DNA of 64,000 nt. Source: Hahellaceae bacterium (GTDB lineage Bacteria; Pseudomonadota; Gammaproteobacteria; Pseudomonadales; Oleiphilaceae). The stretch covers positions 372,001-436,000 of the forward strand of contig JADJWY010000001.1 of NCBI GenBank assembly GCA_016716085.1, in the 5' to 3' direction. This document shows positions 52,256 to 60,486 of this stretch, one piece after another. Numbering within the stretch: position 1 is the stretch's first letter; every line of letters starts with the position of its first letter. The notes under the pieces are model-generated. The model worked only from the letters and a program-made list of their open reading frames with translations, searched no databases and had not been told where the DNA came from. Made by a program: the position numbers and the translations under genes.

Positions 52256-52774
52256 TCAAATTAAATTCGGCAGGCGCGACAACAAGCCTTTCAACCCCTG
52301 TGCCATCGCCTGCAACCGCACCGAGCGGCGATCACCCGGAAAGGTGAAACATTCACTTTGGACATGCCCCCCCACGCACCAGGCAAACCAAACCGTGCCA
52401 ACAGGCTTCCCCGGTACAGCCCCCCCTGGCCCTGCAATACCGCTGACCGCAATCGCACACTGGGCCTGAGCCTGCCGGCTTGCACCCTCCGCCATCGCTT
52501 CAACGGTTGCCTGACTGACCGCCCCCACCCCAGCAAGTAGAGAAGGGGGCACCCCCAGGCGCTCACGCTTCGCCCGATTAGCGTAAGTCACAAACCCCTC
52601 TTCAAACCAGTCTGAACTACCCGCCACGCTGGTGAGAAGATAAGCAATACCGCCCCCCGTACAGGATTCGGCTGTCGTGACCCGCCAACCCTGCCGACGC
52701 AGACGATCCCCGACCTGAGCCGCCAGGTCGGTCAACTGAACTTCGTCCTTCAGGGCCACCGCGTTATCATCCAT
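52256..52774 (-). CDS. pncC: PncC/CinA-C, nicotinamide-nucleotide amidohydrolase
   Basis: Recycles NMN to nicotinate mononucleotide. The 172-residue product is the stand-alone CinA C-terminal domain with TTAESCTGGGIAYLLTSVAG and AVSGIAGPGG. ATG 52774 (MDDNAVAL) is chosen over an upstream start at 52930, whose extra residues look non-coding and run under the mutS promoter. Adjacent to recA as in many gammaproteobacteria. Confidence 0.93.
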   Translation of the reverse strand: MDDNAVALKDEVQLTDLAAQVGDRLRRQGWRVTTAESCTGGGIAYLLTSVAGSSDWFEEGFVTYANRAKRERLGVPPSLLAGVGAVSQATVEAMAEGASRQAQAQCAIAVSGIAGPGGAVPGKPVGTVWFAWCVGGHVQSECFTFPGDRRSVRLQAMAQGLKGLLSRLPNLI

Positions 52775-52787
52775 TCCCAAATGGCTC

Positions 52788-52816
52788 CTGTCAGCCCATC
52801 GATAAACTGATACAAT
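52788..52816 (+). promoter_or_regulatory. Possible sigma-70 promoter of mutS
   Basis: CTGTCA, 17 bases, TACAAT in the gap between the divergent pncC and mutS genes, about 92 bases before the mutS ATG. Confidence 0.4.
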
Positions 52817-52907
52817 GCGGCACCGGCAACCTGATGTCCAGCCTCGTATAACAAATGGATCTTGCCTGTCTAACTCACCCGTCATCCAGAATTTCAATAG
52901 TCCGAAA

Positions 52908-55460
52908 ATGAGTGAATTGTCCCAACACACGCCGATGATGCGGCAGTATCTCGAAATTAAATCCCGTCACCCACAACAACTGGTGTTTTACCGCATGGGT
53001 GACTTTTATGAGCTGTTCTACGACGACGCCAAACGGGCTGCTGAACTGCTCGACATCACCCTGACGCACCGCGGGCAAAGTGCCGGTGCGCCCATCGCCA
53101 TGGCCGGTGTGCCCTACCATGCGGCGGAGTCCTATATAGGCCGTTTAGTCAGGCTGGGTGAGTCCGTGGTGATTTGCGAGCAGGTCGGCGATCCGGGCGC
53201 GACTAAAGGCCCGATGGAGCGCAAAGTGGTTCGCATCATCACACCCGGCACGCTGACCGAAGAAGCCTATCTCGACGCCGGACAGGACAATCTGCTGGTG
53301 GCGGTTCAGGCCCTGAAAACGCACTTTGGGGTCGCCTCGCTGGATCTCAGCACCGGACGCTTCAATGTTCAGGAAATGGAAGGGCTGGATGCGCTCGGCG
53401 GCGAACTGGCCCGCTTACGTCCGGCCGAGCTACTGTGTAGCGAAGATTTCCCCTTCTTCAGCGCACTTGAACATTTTTCCGGCCTGCGCCGCATGCCGCC
53501 CTGGTATTTTGACAGCGACACCTGCCAGCGCCTGCTGTGTCAACAGTTCGGCACGCGGGATCTGAAAGGGTTTGGCTGTGAAGACCTGCACCGCGCCATT
53601 GAAGCGGCCGGTTGTCTGTTGCAGTACGCGCAGGAAATGCAGATGAACGCCCTACCCCATATTCAGTCCCTGAGCGTTGAAAACCGTGACGGCTTCCTGC
53701 TGCTGGATGCGGCCTCGCGCCGCAATCTGGAGATCGACCTCAATCTGGCAGGCCAAAGCCGCCATACGCTGGCCTGGGTGATGGACAAAACCTCTACCGC
53801 GATGGGCAGTCGTTTGCTGCGACGTTGGCTCAATCGACCACTCCGCAAAACCCAGGACATCCTGACACGCCAGAGTTGCGTGACCGCCCTATTAGAAAAC
53901 GGCCTTTATGAAGACCTTCGGGATGACCTACGGTCCATCGGTGACATTGAACGAATACTCAGCCGGGTGGCACTGGGCTCCGCCCGTCCTCGCGACCTTG
54001 CACGACTGCGGGACTCTTTGTCTGTGCTGCCCAGTTTGCAGTCTACGCTGACCCGTTCGACCGAACCCGGCCTGCAATCGCTGGCGACCGCTATCGCCGA
54101 ATTTCCCGACCTGGTCGCCTTGCTGGAACGCGCCATCGAGGATAACCCTCCGGTCGTCATTCGCGACGGCGGCGTTTTGCGCACGGGCTACGACGCTGAG
54201 CTTGATGAGTACCGCGCGCTGAGTGAAAATGCCGGGGATTTCCTGGTCGCGATGGAAAAACGGGAGCGGGAACGCACCCAACTGTCGACGCTGAAGGTCG
54301 GCTATAACCGGGTTCACGGCTACTTCATTGAACTAAGTCGCAGCCAGGCCGATCAGGCACCCCCTGAGTACACCCGGCGCCAGACACTCAAAAATACTGA
54401 GCGCTATATCACGCCGGAGCTCAAGCAGTTTGAGGACAAAGCCCTGAGTGCGCGCAGTCGGGCCCTGGCGCGTGAAAAAGCCCTTTACGAAGACCTGATG
54501 CAGCAGGTTGCCGAACAGCTGCATCCCTTGCAGCTTTCCGCGGGCGCCCTGTCTGAATTGGATGTGCTGTGCAGCTTTGCTGACCGTGCCCTTCACCTGA
54601 ACTTTCAACCGCCCGAACTGACGGACGACAATGTACTCCTCATCGAGGAGGGTCGGCACCCTGTGGTTGAGCAGATCGCCTCTGCACCCTTCGTTCCCAA
54701 TGACCTGACCCTGACCGATGACCATCGCATGCTGATCATTACCGGCCCGAACATGGGCGGTAAATCGACCTACATGCGGCAGGCCGCACTGATTGTGATT
54801 CTCGCCTGCGCGGGCAGCTATGTTCCGGCCAGCAAAGCCAGTATCGGCCCGATCGACCGGATATTCACCCGAATGGGTTCCTCGGATGACACTGCCGGGG
54901 GGCGCTCAACCTTCATGGTGGAAATGACCGAAACCGCCAACATTCTGCACAATGCAACACGGCACAGTCTGGTTCTGATGGACGAAGTAGGCCGCGGTAC
55001 CAGCACCTTTGACGGCCTGTCCATCGCTTATGCCAGCGCTGAACACCTGGCACGCAAAGTCGGTGCCCTGACACTGTTCGCCACCCACTATTTCGAGATG
55101 ACTCAGTTACCCGAACAATGTTCCGCTGCCCGAAACGTACATTTGACGGCGACCGAGCACAAGGATAGCATCGTCTTTCTGCATCGTGTCCATGATGGGC
55201 CGGCGAGTAAAAGTTACGGTATTCAGGTCGCGCAGCTTGCGGGCGTTCCTCAGGGGGTGATTGCCCAGGCCCGGCAACGTCTGCAGTCACTGGAGCAACA
55301 GCGCAGCACGCCTGCACGCATGCCGGAACCGGCGCAGCCGGATCTGTTTGCCGCCTTCGAACCCAGCGAGACTGAGAAGCGTTTGCAGGAACTGGATGTC
55401 GACGCCCTGAGCCCACGCCAGGCGCTGGATTTACTCTATGATCTGAAGGCAGGACTTTAG
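52908..55460 (+). CDS. mutS: MutS, DNA mismatch recognition protein
   Basis: Mismatch sensor of 850 residues. It contains the mismatch-contact motif FYRMGDFYELF near residue 30, core and clamp domains, and a C-terminal ABC ATPase with Walker A GPNMGGKST and VLMDEVGRGTSTFDG. The C-terminus ends in the dimerisation helix pair (SPRQALDLLYDLK). ATG 52908 (MSELSQHTPMM) is used because MutS proteins begin just before this region; an ORF start at 52815 adds unsupported residues. Confidence 0.97.
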   Translation: MSELSQHTPMMRQYLEIKSRHPQQLVFYRMGDFYELFYDDAKRAAELLDITLTHRGQSAGAPIAMAGVPYHAAESYIGRLVRLGESVVICEQVGDPGATKGPMERKVVRIITPGTLTEEAYLDAGQDNLLVAVQALKTHFGVASLDLSTGRFNVQEMEGLDALGGELARLRPAELLCSEDFPFFSALEHFSGLRRMPPWYFDSDTCQRLLCQQFGTRDLKGFGCEDLHRAIEAAGCLLQYAQEMQMNALPHIQSLSVENRDGFLLLDAASRRNLEIDLNLAGQSRHTLAWVMDKTSTAMGSRLLRRWLNRPLRKTQDILTRQSCVTALLENGLYEDLRDDLRSIGDIERILSRVALGSARPRDLARLRDSLSVLPSLQSTLTRSTEPGLQSLATAIAEFPDLVALLERAIEDNPPVVIRDGGVLRTGYDAELDEYRALSENAGDFLVAMEKRERERTQLSTLKVGYNRVHGYFIELSRSQADQAPPEYTRRQTLKNTERYITPELKQFEDKALSARSRALAREKALYEDLMQQVAEQLHPLQLSAGALSELDVLCSFADRALHLNFQPPELTDDNVLLIEEGRHPVVEQIASAPFVPNDLTLTDDHRMLIITGPNMGGKSTYMRQAALIVILACAGSYVPASKASIGPIDRIFTRMGSSDDTAGGRSTFMVEMTETANILHNATRHSLVLMDEVGRGTSTFDGLSIAYASAEHLARKVGALTLFATHYFEMTQLPEQCSAARNVHLTATEHKDSIVFLHRVHDGPASKSYGIQVAQLAGVPQGVIAQARQRLQSLEQQRSTPARMPEPAQPDLFAAFEPSETEKRLQELDVDALSPRQALDLLYDLKAGL

Positions 55461-55461
55461 G

Positions 55462-55490
55462 TTGCGGCTCCGCAGGAGCTTGACTAGAAT
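55462..55490 (+). promoter_or_regulatory. Possible sigma-70 promoter of fdxA
   Basis: TTGCGG, 17 bases, TAGAAT, beginning just after the mutS stop and ending 47 bases before fdxA. A small GCTCCGCAGGAGC hairpin lies between the two elements. Confidence 0.45.
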
Positions 55491-55537
55491 ACGCGCTTTA
55501 CGAAACTTTAACCCAGATAGCGAGCAGGACAGCCAAC

Positions 55538-55864
55538 ATGACCTTCGTCGTAACTGAAAACTGTATCAAATGCAAATACACGGACTGTGTGGAAGTATGC
55601 CCTGTTGACTGCTTCTATGAAGGTCCTAACTTCCTGGTCATCGATCCTGACGAGTGTATCGACTGCGCCCTGTGTGAACCCGAGTGTCCCGCTGAGGCCA
55701 TTTTCTCCGAAGATGAGCTGCCCGAAGACCAGAAAGAGTTTATTGAGATCAACGCTGAACTGGCGCGCACCTGGCCAAACATCACCGAGAAAAAAGAAGC
55801 ATTGGAAGATGCGGAAGAATGGGATGGCAAACCCGGCAAGCTGAAACTGCTCGACCGCAGCTAA
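55538..55864 (+). CDS. fdxA: FdxA, 7Fe ferredoxin
   Basis: Electron carrier of 108 residues with one [3Fe-4S] and one [4Fe-4S] cluster. Cysteines appear as CIKCKYTDCVEVCPVDC and CIDCALCEPECP, followed by an acidic C-terminal extension typical of Azotobacter-type FdI. It follows mutS as in Pseudomonas. The stop overlaps the rnhB stop on the other strand (CTAA). Confidence 0.96.
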   Translation: MTFVVTENCIKCKYTDCVEVCPVDCFYEGPNFLVIDPDECIDCALCEPECPAEAIFSEDELPEDQKEFIEINAELARTWPNITEKKEALEDAEEWDGKPGKLKLLDRS

Positions 55865-56481
55865 CCCTCCAGCTCCAGCCGTCGCCGGACCGGTTTAAAG
55901 CTCCGGCGATGGATGGGCGATACCCCCAGACACTGCAACTGCTCCAAATGCAGAGGCGTCGGATAACCGGCATGATCTGCAAATCCATATCCCGGATACG
56001 CCTGATCCATCTCCTGCATGTAACGATCCCGCTCGACTTTGGCAATGATCGATGCGGCCGAAATCTCCAGCACTTTATCATCACCTTTGATGATTGGCGT
56101 ACACGGCACCTTGAGCGGCGGTGACTGATTACCATCGACAAATACGTGATCCGGCCGGATAGACAAGCCCTCGACCGCTCTGACCATGGCCAGAAAGGTC
56201 GCCTGCAAAATGTTATAGGTGTCGATTTCTTCGACTGAGGCCCACCCAAAACTCCAGGCAGCGGCCTGCTCTTTGATCGTTTCGGCCAGGGCCTCGCGCT
56301 TCAGTGCTGTGAGCTTTTTGGAGTCTCGTAGCCCCTCGATAGGGCGAGATGCATCCAGAATGACCGCAGCCGCCAGAACCGGCCCCGCCAGTGGCCCTCG
56401 CCCCACCTCATCTAACCCGGCAATGCGCTGTCGGGAGATATCAAGACCTAAAGTCTCGAACGATAATTGCTCTGTTGCCAT
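55861..56481 (-). CDS. rnhB: RnhB, ribonuclease HII
   Basis: Removes ribonucleotides from DNA. The 206-residue enzyme has the catalytic GLDEVGRGPLAGPV, DSKKLT and FVDGN stretches, and acidic residues in AKVERDRYM. It lies one base after lpxB, at the end of the lipid A gene run, a standard order. Confidence 0.96.
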   Translation of the reverse strand: MATEQLSFETLGLDISRQRIAGLDEVGRGPLAGPVLAAAVILDASRPIEGLRDSKKLTALKREALAETIKEQAAAWSFGWASVEEIDTYNILQATFLAMVRAVEGLSIRPDHVFVDGNQSPPLKVPCTPIIKGDDKVLEISAASIIAKVERDRYMQEMDQAYPGYGFADHAGYPTPLHLEQLQCLGVSPIHRRSFKPVRRRLELEG

Positions 56482-56482
56482 A

Positions 56483-57646
56483 TCAAAACGTCACTTTTTC
56501 CTTGATTAACCGAGCCACCGCTTTTGCGGCCTGAACATCGGCATCCTGTTTCAGTTGGCTATGCATCGAACGAAAGGTCTCACTCAGCCGTTGGACATGA
56601 GAGGGGTTGAGCACATCCTGCACACTGCGGCAGATGTTTTCTGGCGTGGCCTGTTTTTGAATCAATTCGGGGACCAACGGTGCATTCGCCAGGAGATTAG
56701 GCAGCGCAACAAAGCGAGTCCTGATCAACAGGCGCATCAACCAGTAAGTCAATGGAGCCAGGCGGTACGCAACCACCATGGGACGATTGACCAGCATACA
56801 CTCCAGGGTTGCGGTCCCCGAGGCCAACACCACCGCATCCGATGCCGCCATGCATTCCCGCGCCTGACCACGAAAGACATGGCATTTCAGGCCGCTTGGC
56901 TGAACAATCGCCATGATCTGCTCATAACGCCTTTCGTTTGCGGCCGGAATGATAAAAACCGCGTCAGGGGAACGTTTCTGAAAGCGCGAGGCGGCCTGCA
57001 AAAAAACATCCATCAGCATCGCGACTTCGCCTGAGCGTGAGCCTGGCAAAAGCCCAATCACTGGCCCCTTAGCGGTTTCCGGCAACCCCAGCGCACGGCG
57101 AGCGTCCTGCTTACTGGATTCCATCGGAATCTGATCGGCCATAGGGTGACCCACATGCACGACCGGCACCTGATGCGCTTCATAGAAAGCCGCTTCAAAC
57201 GGCAGCAGCGTCAACATCAAATTAACGCTTTGCCGGATGCCGACAATACGCCCCTGCCGCCACGCCCAGACCGAGGGACTGACATAATGCACCGTGGGTA
57301 CGCCCCGCAGGTGAAGCTCGCGCTCAATACGCAGATTAAAATCGGGGGCATCAATGCCAATGAATATATCGGGCTGATAGGCATCGAAACGTTCCAGCAG
57401 TTCTCGCTTGAGGCGAAATAAGCCAGGTAAATGCCGCAACACTTCGACAAGCCCCATAATGGAGAGTTGCTCCATTGCAAACCAGGAAGTGAGCCCTTCG
57501 GCCTGCATTTTCTCGCCGCCGATGCCGACAAAATCAGCATCTGGGAAATGACCTTTTAACGCGCGAATGAGGCCCGCTCCGAGAATATCACCGGACGCTT
57601 CGCCCGCGATCAAACCAATTTTCAGAGGACGTTGAGGGCCAGGCAT
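56483..57646 (-). CDS. lpxB: LpxB, lipid A disaccharide synthase
   Basis: Glycosyltransferase (GT19) that joins UDP-diacylglucosamine and lipid X. The 387-residue product has IGLIAGEASGDILGAGLI at the start, FIGIDAPDFNLR and LLPGSRSGEV, all typical. It starts 2 bases after lpxA. Confidence 0.97.
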   Translation of the reverse strand: MPGPQRPLKIGLIAGEASGDILGAGLIRALKGHFPDADFVGIGGEKMQAEGLTSWFAMEQLSIMGLVEVLRHLPGLFRLKRELLERFDAYQPDIFIGIDAPDFNLRIERELHLRGVPTVHYVSPSVWAWRQGRIVGIRQSVNLMLTLLPFEAAFYEAHQVPVVHVGHPMADQIPMESSKQDARRALGLPETAKGPVIGLLPGSRSGEVAMLMDVFLQAASRFQKRSPDAVFIIPAANERRYEQIMAIVQPSGLKCHVFRGQARECMAASDAVVLASGTATLECMLVNRPMVVAYRLAPLTYWLMRLLIRTRFVALPNLLANAPLVPELIQKQATPENICRSVQDVLNPSHVQRLSETFRSMHSQLKQDADVQAAKAVARLIKEKVTF

Positions 57647-57648
57647 CG

Positions 57649-58422
57649 TTAACGGACGATGCCACGCGTGGATTGCTTAAGGGTTTGCACAAAGACCTGA
57701 ACCTGTGGATCTGACGCGGCTTCAGACTCAAGCTGCTCCAATGCCTGCTCCAGCGTGTTCCCCTGCCGGAAGACCACCTTGTAAGCCCGTCGCAAGGCCT
57801 GCATGCTTTCTTTGGCAAAACCTCGTCGCTTGAGTCCTTCCAGGTTCAAACCATGTGTTTTAGCGGGCTGCCCGCCCGCCATCACGAAGGCGGGTACGTC
57901 CATCAGCACGATACTGCCGCCACCACACATACTGTGCTGACCAATCTGACAGAATTGATGAACCATGGTGCCACCGCCCAGGATCGCCCAATCACCGACG
58001 ACAACATGACCCGCCAACGTCGCCATGTTTGCCAGAATACAGTGGTTACCGACAACGCAGTCATGTGCGACATGCACATAGGCCATCAGGAGATTATCAC
58101 TGCCAATGCGTGTAATGCCTTTGTCCTGCACGGTTCCGCGATGAAGGGTACAGCTTTCCCGAATGATGTTCCGATCGCCAATGATGAGTTCGGTCGGCTC
58201 ACCCTTGTATTTTTTATCCTGACACGCTTCGCCGACGCTGGCGAACTGAAAGATCTGATTATCACGACCAATGCGGGTGGGGCCCTTGATGACGACATGG
58301 CTGTGTACCACCGTCCCCGACCCGATTTCCACATCCTGGCCGATATAGCTCCAGGGACCGATGCGCACATCCGGTGCAATCTTTGCGCCTGGTTCAATAA
58401 TCGCCTGTGGATGAATATTCAT
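57649..58422 (-). CDS. lpxA: LpxA, UDP-GlcNAc O-acyltransferase
   Basis: First enzyme of lipid A synthesis, 257 residues. It is built of left-handed beta-helix hexapeptide repeats with catalytic His in MAYVHVAHDC and the family stretch QFASVGEACQDKKYKGE. The ATG follows the fabZ stop directly (TAAATG). Confidence 0.97.
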   Translation of the reverse strand: MNIHPQAIIEPGAKIAPDVRIGPWSYIGQDVEIGSGTVVHSHVVIKGPTRIGRDNQIFQFASVGEACQDKKYKGEPTELIIGDRNIIRESCTLHRGTVQDKGITRIGSDNLLMAYVHVAHDCVVGNHCILANMATLAGHVVVGDWAILGGGTMVHQFCQIGQHSMCGGGSIVLMDVPAFVMAGGQPAKTHGLNLEGLKRRGFAKESMQALRRAYKVVFRQGNTLEQALEQLESEAASDPQVQVFVQTLKQSTRGIVR

Positions 58423-58860
58423 TTAAAGATATCTCTCTGCAGTGAGTATTTCAGCCACACAGGCCAACTCACCCTCCACCCTTGCGTGACACTCGAACTT
58501 CCAGATGCCTCGCTTGCTGGTGATGAGTCGCGCCTCCAGCTGCAATCGATCACCGGGAACGACTGGACGCTTGAAGCGCACATCATCTGTTCCCGCCAAA
58601 TAGTAAGTATAACCATCCGACGGTTTTTTACCGGTTGTGATAAACCCTAATATGCCGGCAATCTGAGCCATCGCCTCAACAATCAACACACCCGGCATAA
58701 TGGCATGATTCGGAAAATGGCCATTAAAAAACGGTTCGTTGATCGTAATATTCTTGAAGCCTCTGATTGATTCCCCCGGCGTCACACTCTCAACCCGATC
58801 CACTAGCAGAAAGGGATAGCGGTGCGGCAAATACTCGCGGATCTCTTCAATTTTCATCAT
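58423..58860 (-). CDS. fabZ: FabZ, 3-hydroxyacyl-ACP dehydratase
   Basis: Hot-dog fold dehydratase of fatty-acid synthesis, 145 residues. It has PHRYPFLLVDRV and the active-site GHFPNHAIMPGVLIVEAMAQ with catalytic His and Glu. The start overlaps the lpxD stop by one base (TAATG). Confidence 0.97.
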   Translation of the reverse strand: MMKIEEIREYLPHRYPFLLVDRVESVTPGESIRGFKNITINEPFFNGHFPNHAIMPGVLIVEAMAQIAGILGFITTGKKPSDGYTYYLAGTDDVRFKRPVVPGDRLQLEARLITSKRGIWKFECHARVEGELACVAEILTAERYL

Positions 58861-59903
58861 TACTCTTTCTTCAGCTCCTGGGCGCCCTTGAGTTCAAGCT
58901 CCCGAATTCTCTGTACCCATTGATCCAGTTGGCGAAAACGGGCCACGTTACGCCGCCAGGATTTATTGGGCTCTATCGCTGTACCTGAGGAGTAGACCCC
59001 AGGCTCCTTGATATCATGCGTCACCAGTGTCATACCGGTCAGATGTACACCATCACACAAAGTCAGATGGCCCGCAATGCCGACACCTCCGCCAATCATG
59101 CAATGTTTACCTACGCGGCTACTACCGGAAATGCCGGCACAGGCGGCAATGACCGTATGCGCACCGATATGGACGTTGTGAGCAATCTGAATCTGATTAT
59201 CCAGTTTTACGCCGTCCTCGATGACGGTATCCCCCAAAGCCCCGCGGTCTATTGTCGTATTCGCGCCGACTTCAACATCGTCGCCCAACACAACACCGCC
59301 GAGTTGAGCAATCTTGATAAAGCGCCCTTTATCGGGTGCAAATCCAAATCCATCCGCACCGATCACACTCCCCGCGTGCAGGATGACCCTCGCACCGATG
59401 CTCACCCCTTCATACAGGGTCACATTAGGATACAAATAGGCCGCTTCCCCCAGGATTGTATGCCCGCCCACGTAGCAGCCCGGACCGAGATAGCTCCCTG
59501 CACCAATTGAAGCGCCTGCCTCAATCACCACATTGGCTCCGACGGTCACGTTTTTGCCCAGCTGAGCGGAGGGATGAACGACCGCGGAAGGGTGAATCCC
59601 CCTGTCCCCCTCCAGACGCACCGCAAACAATTGGGTGACCAGCGCATAGCCTGCATAGGGGTTCGGCATCAGCAAGGCTGACACCGGGCATTGGGCCTTC
59701 ATTGAGGGGTGCAAAATCACGGCGCTCGCACGCGTCGTCGGCAAAAATTTGGCGTAGGCAGGATTGGCCAGAAACGCGAGTTGCGCAGGCCCTGCCTCAT
59801 CAATGGTACTTAGCCCTTCAATGACCACATCAGGATCACCTTCCAGGGTTGCGCCAATCCTTGTCGCAAGTTCGCCAAGTGAAAAGCGCTTTACCACTTT
59901 CAT
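58860..59903 (-). CDS. lpxD: LpxD, UDP-3-O-acylglucosamine N-acyltransferase
   Basis: Third lipid A enzyme, 347 residues. It has an N-terminal uridine-binding domain (about 1-100), hexapeptide repeats (about 105-305, with GADGFGFAPDKG and the catalytic His in IQIAHNVHIG) and a C-terminal helix. Follows skp after 16 bases. Confidence 0.97.
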   Translation of the reverse strand: MKVVKRFSLGELATRIGATLEGDPDVVIEGLSTIDEAGPAQLAFLANPAYAKFLPTTRASAVILHPSMKAQCPVSALLMPNPYAGYALVTQLFAVRLEGDRGIHPSAVVHPSAQLGKNVTVGANVVIEAGASIGAGSYLGPGCYVGGHTILGEAAYLYPNVTLYEGVSIGARVILHAGSVIGADGFGFAPDKGRFIKIAQLGGVVLGDDVEVGANTTIDRGALGDTVIEDGVKLDNQIQIAHNVHIGAHTVIAACAGISGSSRVGKHCMIGGGVGIAGHLTLCDGVHLTGMTLVTHDIKEPGVYSSGTAIEPNKSWRRNVARFRQLDQWVQRIRELELKGAQELKKE

Positions 59904-59919
59904 GGAGATGATCTCCGGC

Positions 59920-60432
59920 TTATTTAGCGTTCAGGGCGTCAATCAATTGTGGCGTGATATCAAGACCAGGGTCGGCATACACAGCCATATTCTCTGGGAG
60001 CACCAACTGGTATCCGCCTTTGGAGGCAATGGATTTCAGCGCCGCATCCACTTTCGGCTTGGACTCAGCCAGAAACGCTTCTTCACGCTTGGAAATCGCA
60101 GCCTGGTACTTGTTCTTGAGGTAATTAAACTCCTGCGCCTTTTCATCAAAATCGGCTGAGAGTTTGCTGCGTTCTGCGTCACTCATGATGGCCCCATCCT
60201 TGCGCAGACGCTCCTGCATCGATTTAGCCTGATCGCCCACTTCGCGCAATCGCTTCTCTTCGTCGGAGAACTCTTTCTTTAAGTCCTCACCGAATTTCTT
60301 GGCAGCCACGGTGGACAGTAACGCGGAACGCAGATCAACCGTCGCCACTTTGGCAGACTCTGCAGAGGCGAGTGTCGCTGCCATCAGGCATACTCCCAGC
60401 ACAACAGAACTGCCCATACCCTTAAAACGCAT
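59920..60432 (-). CDS. skp: Skp/OmpH, periplasmic outer-membrane-protein chaperone
   Basis: Trimeric periplasmic chaperone that holds unfolded outer-membrane proteins. The 170-residue product has a signal peptide (MRFKGMGSSVVLGVCLMAATLASA), then a charged coiled-coil tentacle (EDLKKEFSDEEKRLREV) and a small beta body. Lies 54 bases after bamA. Confidence 0.94.
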   Translation of the reverse strand: MRFKGMGSSVVLGVCLMAATLASAESAKVATVDLRSALLSTVAAKKFGEDLKKEFSDEEKRLREVGDQAKSMQERLRKDGAIMSDAERSKLSADFDEKAQEFNYLKNKYQAAISKREEAFLAESKPKVDAALKSIASKGGYQLVLPENMAVYADPGLDITPQLIDALNAK

Positions 60433-60486
60433 AAATTACCTCAATGGCTCGACCATACTATGGATGATTAAACCTCAAACCTTACT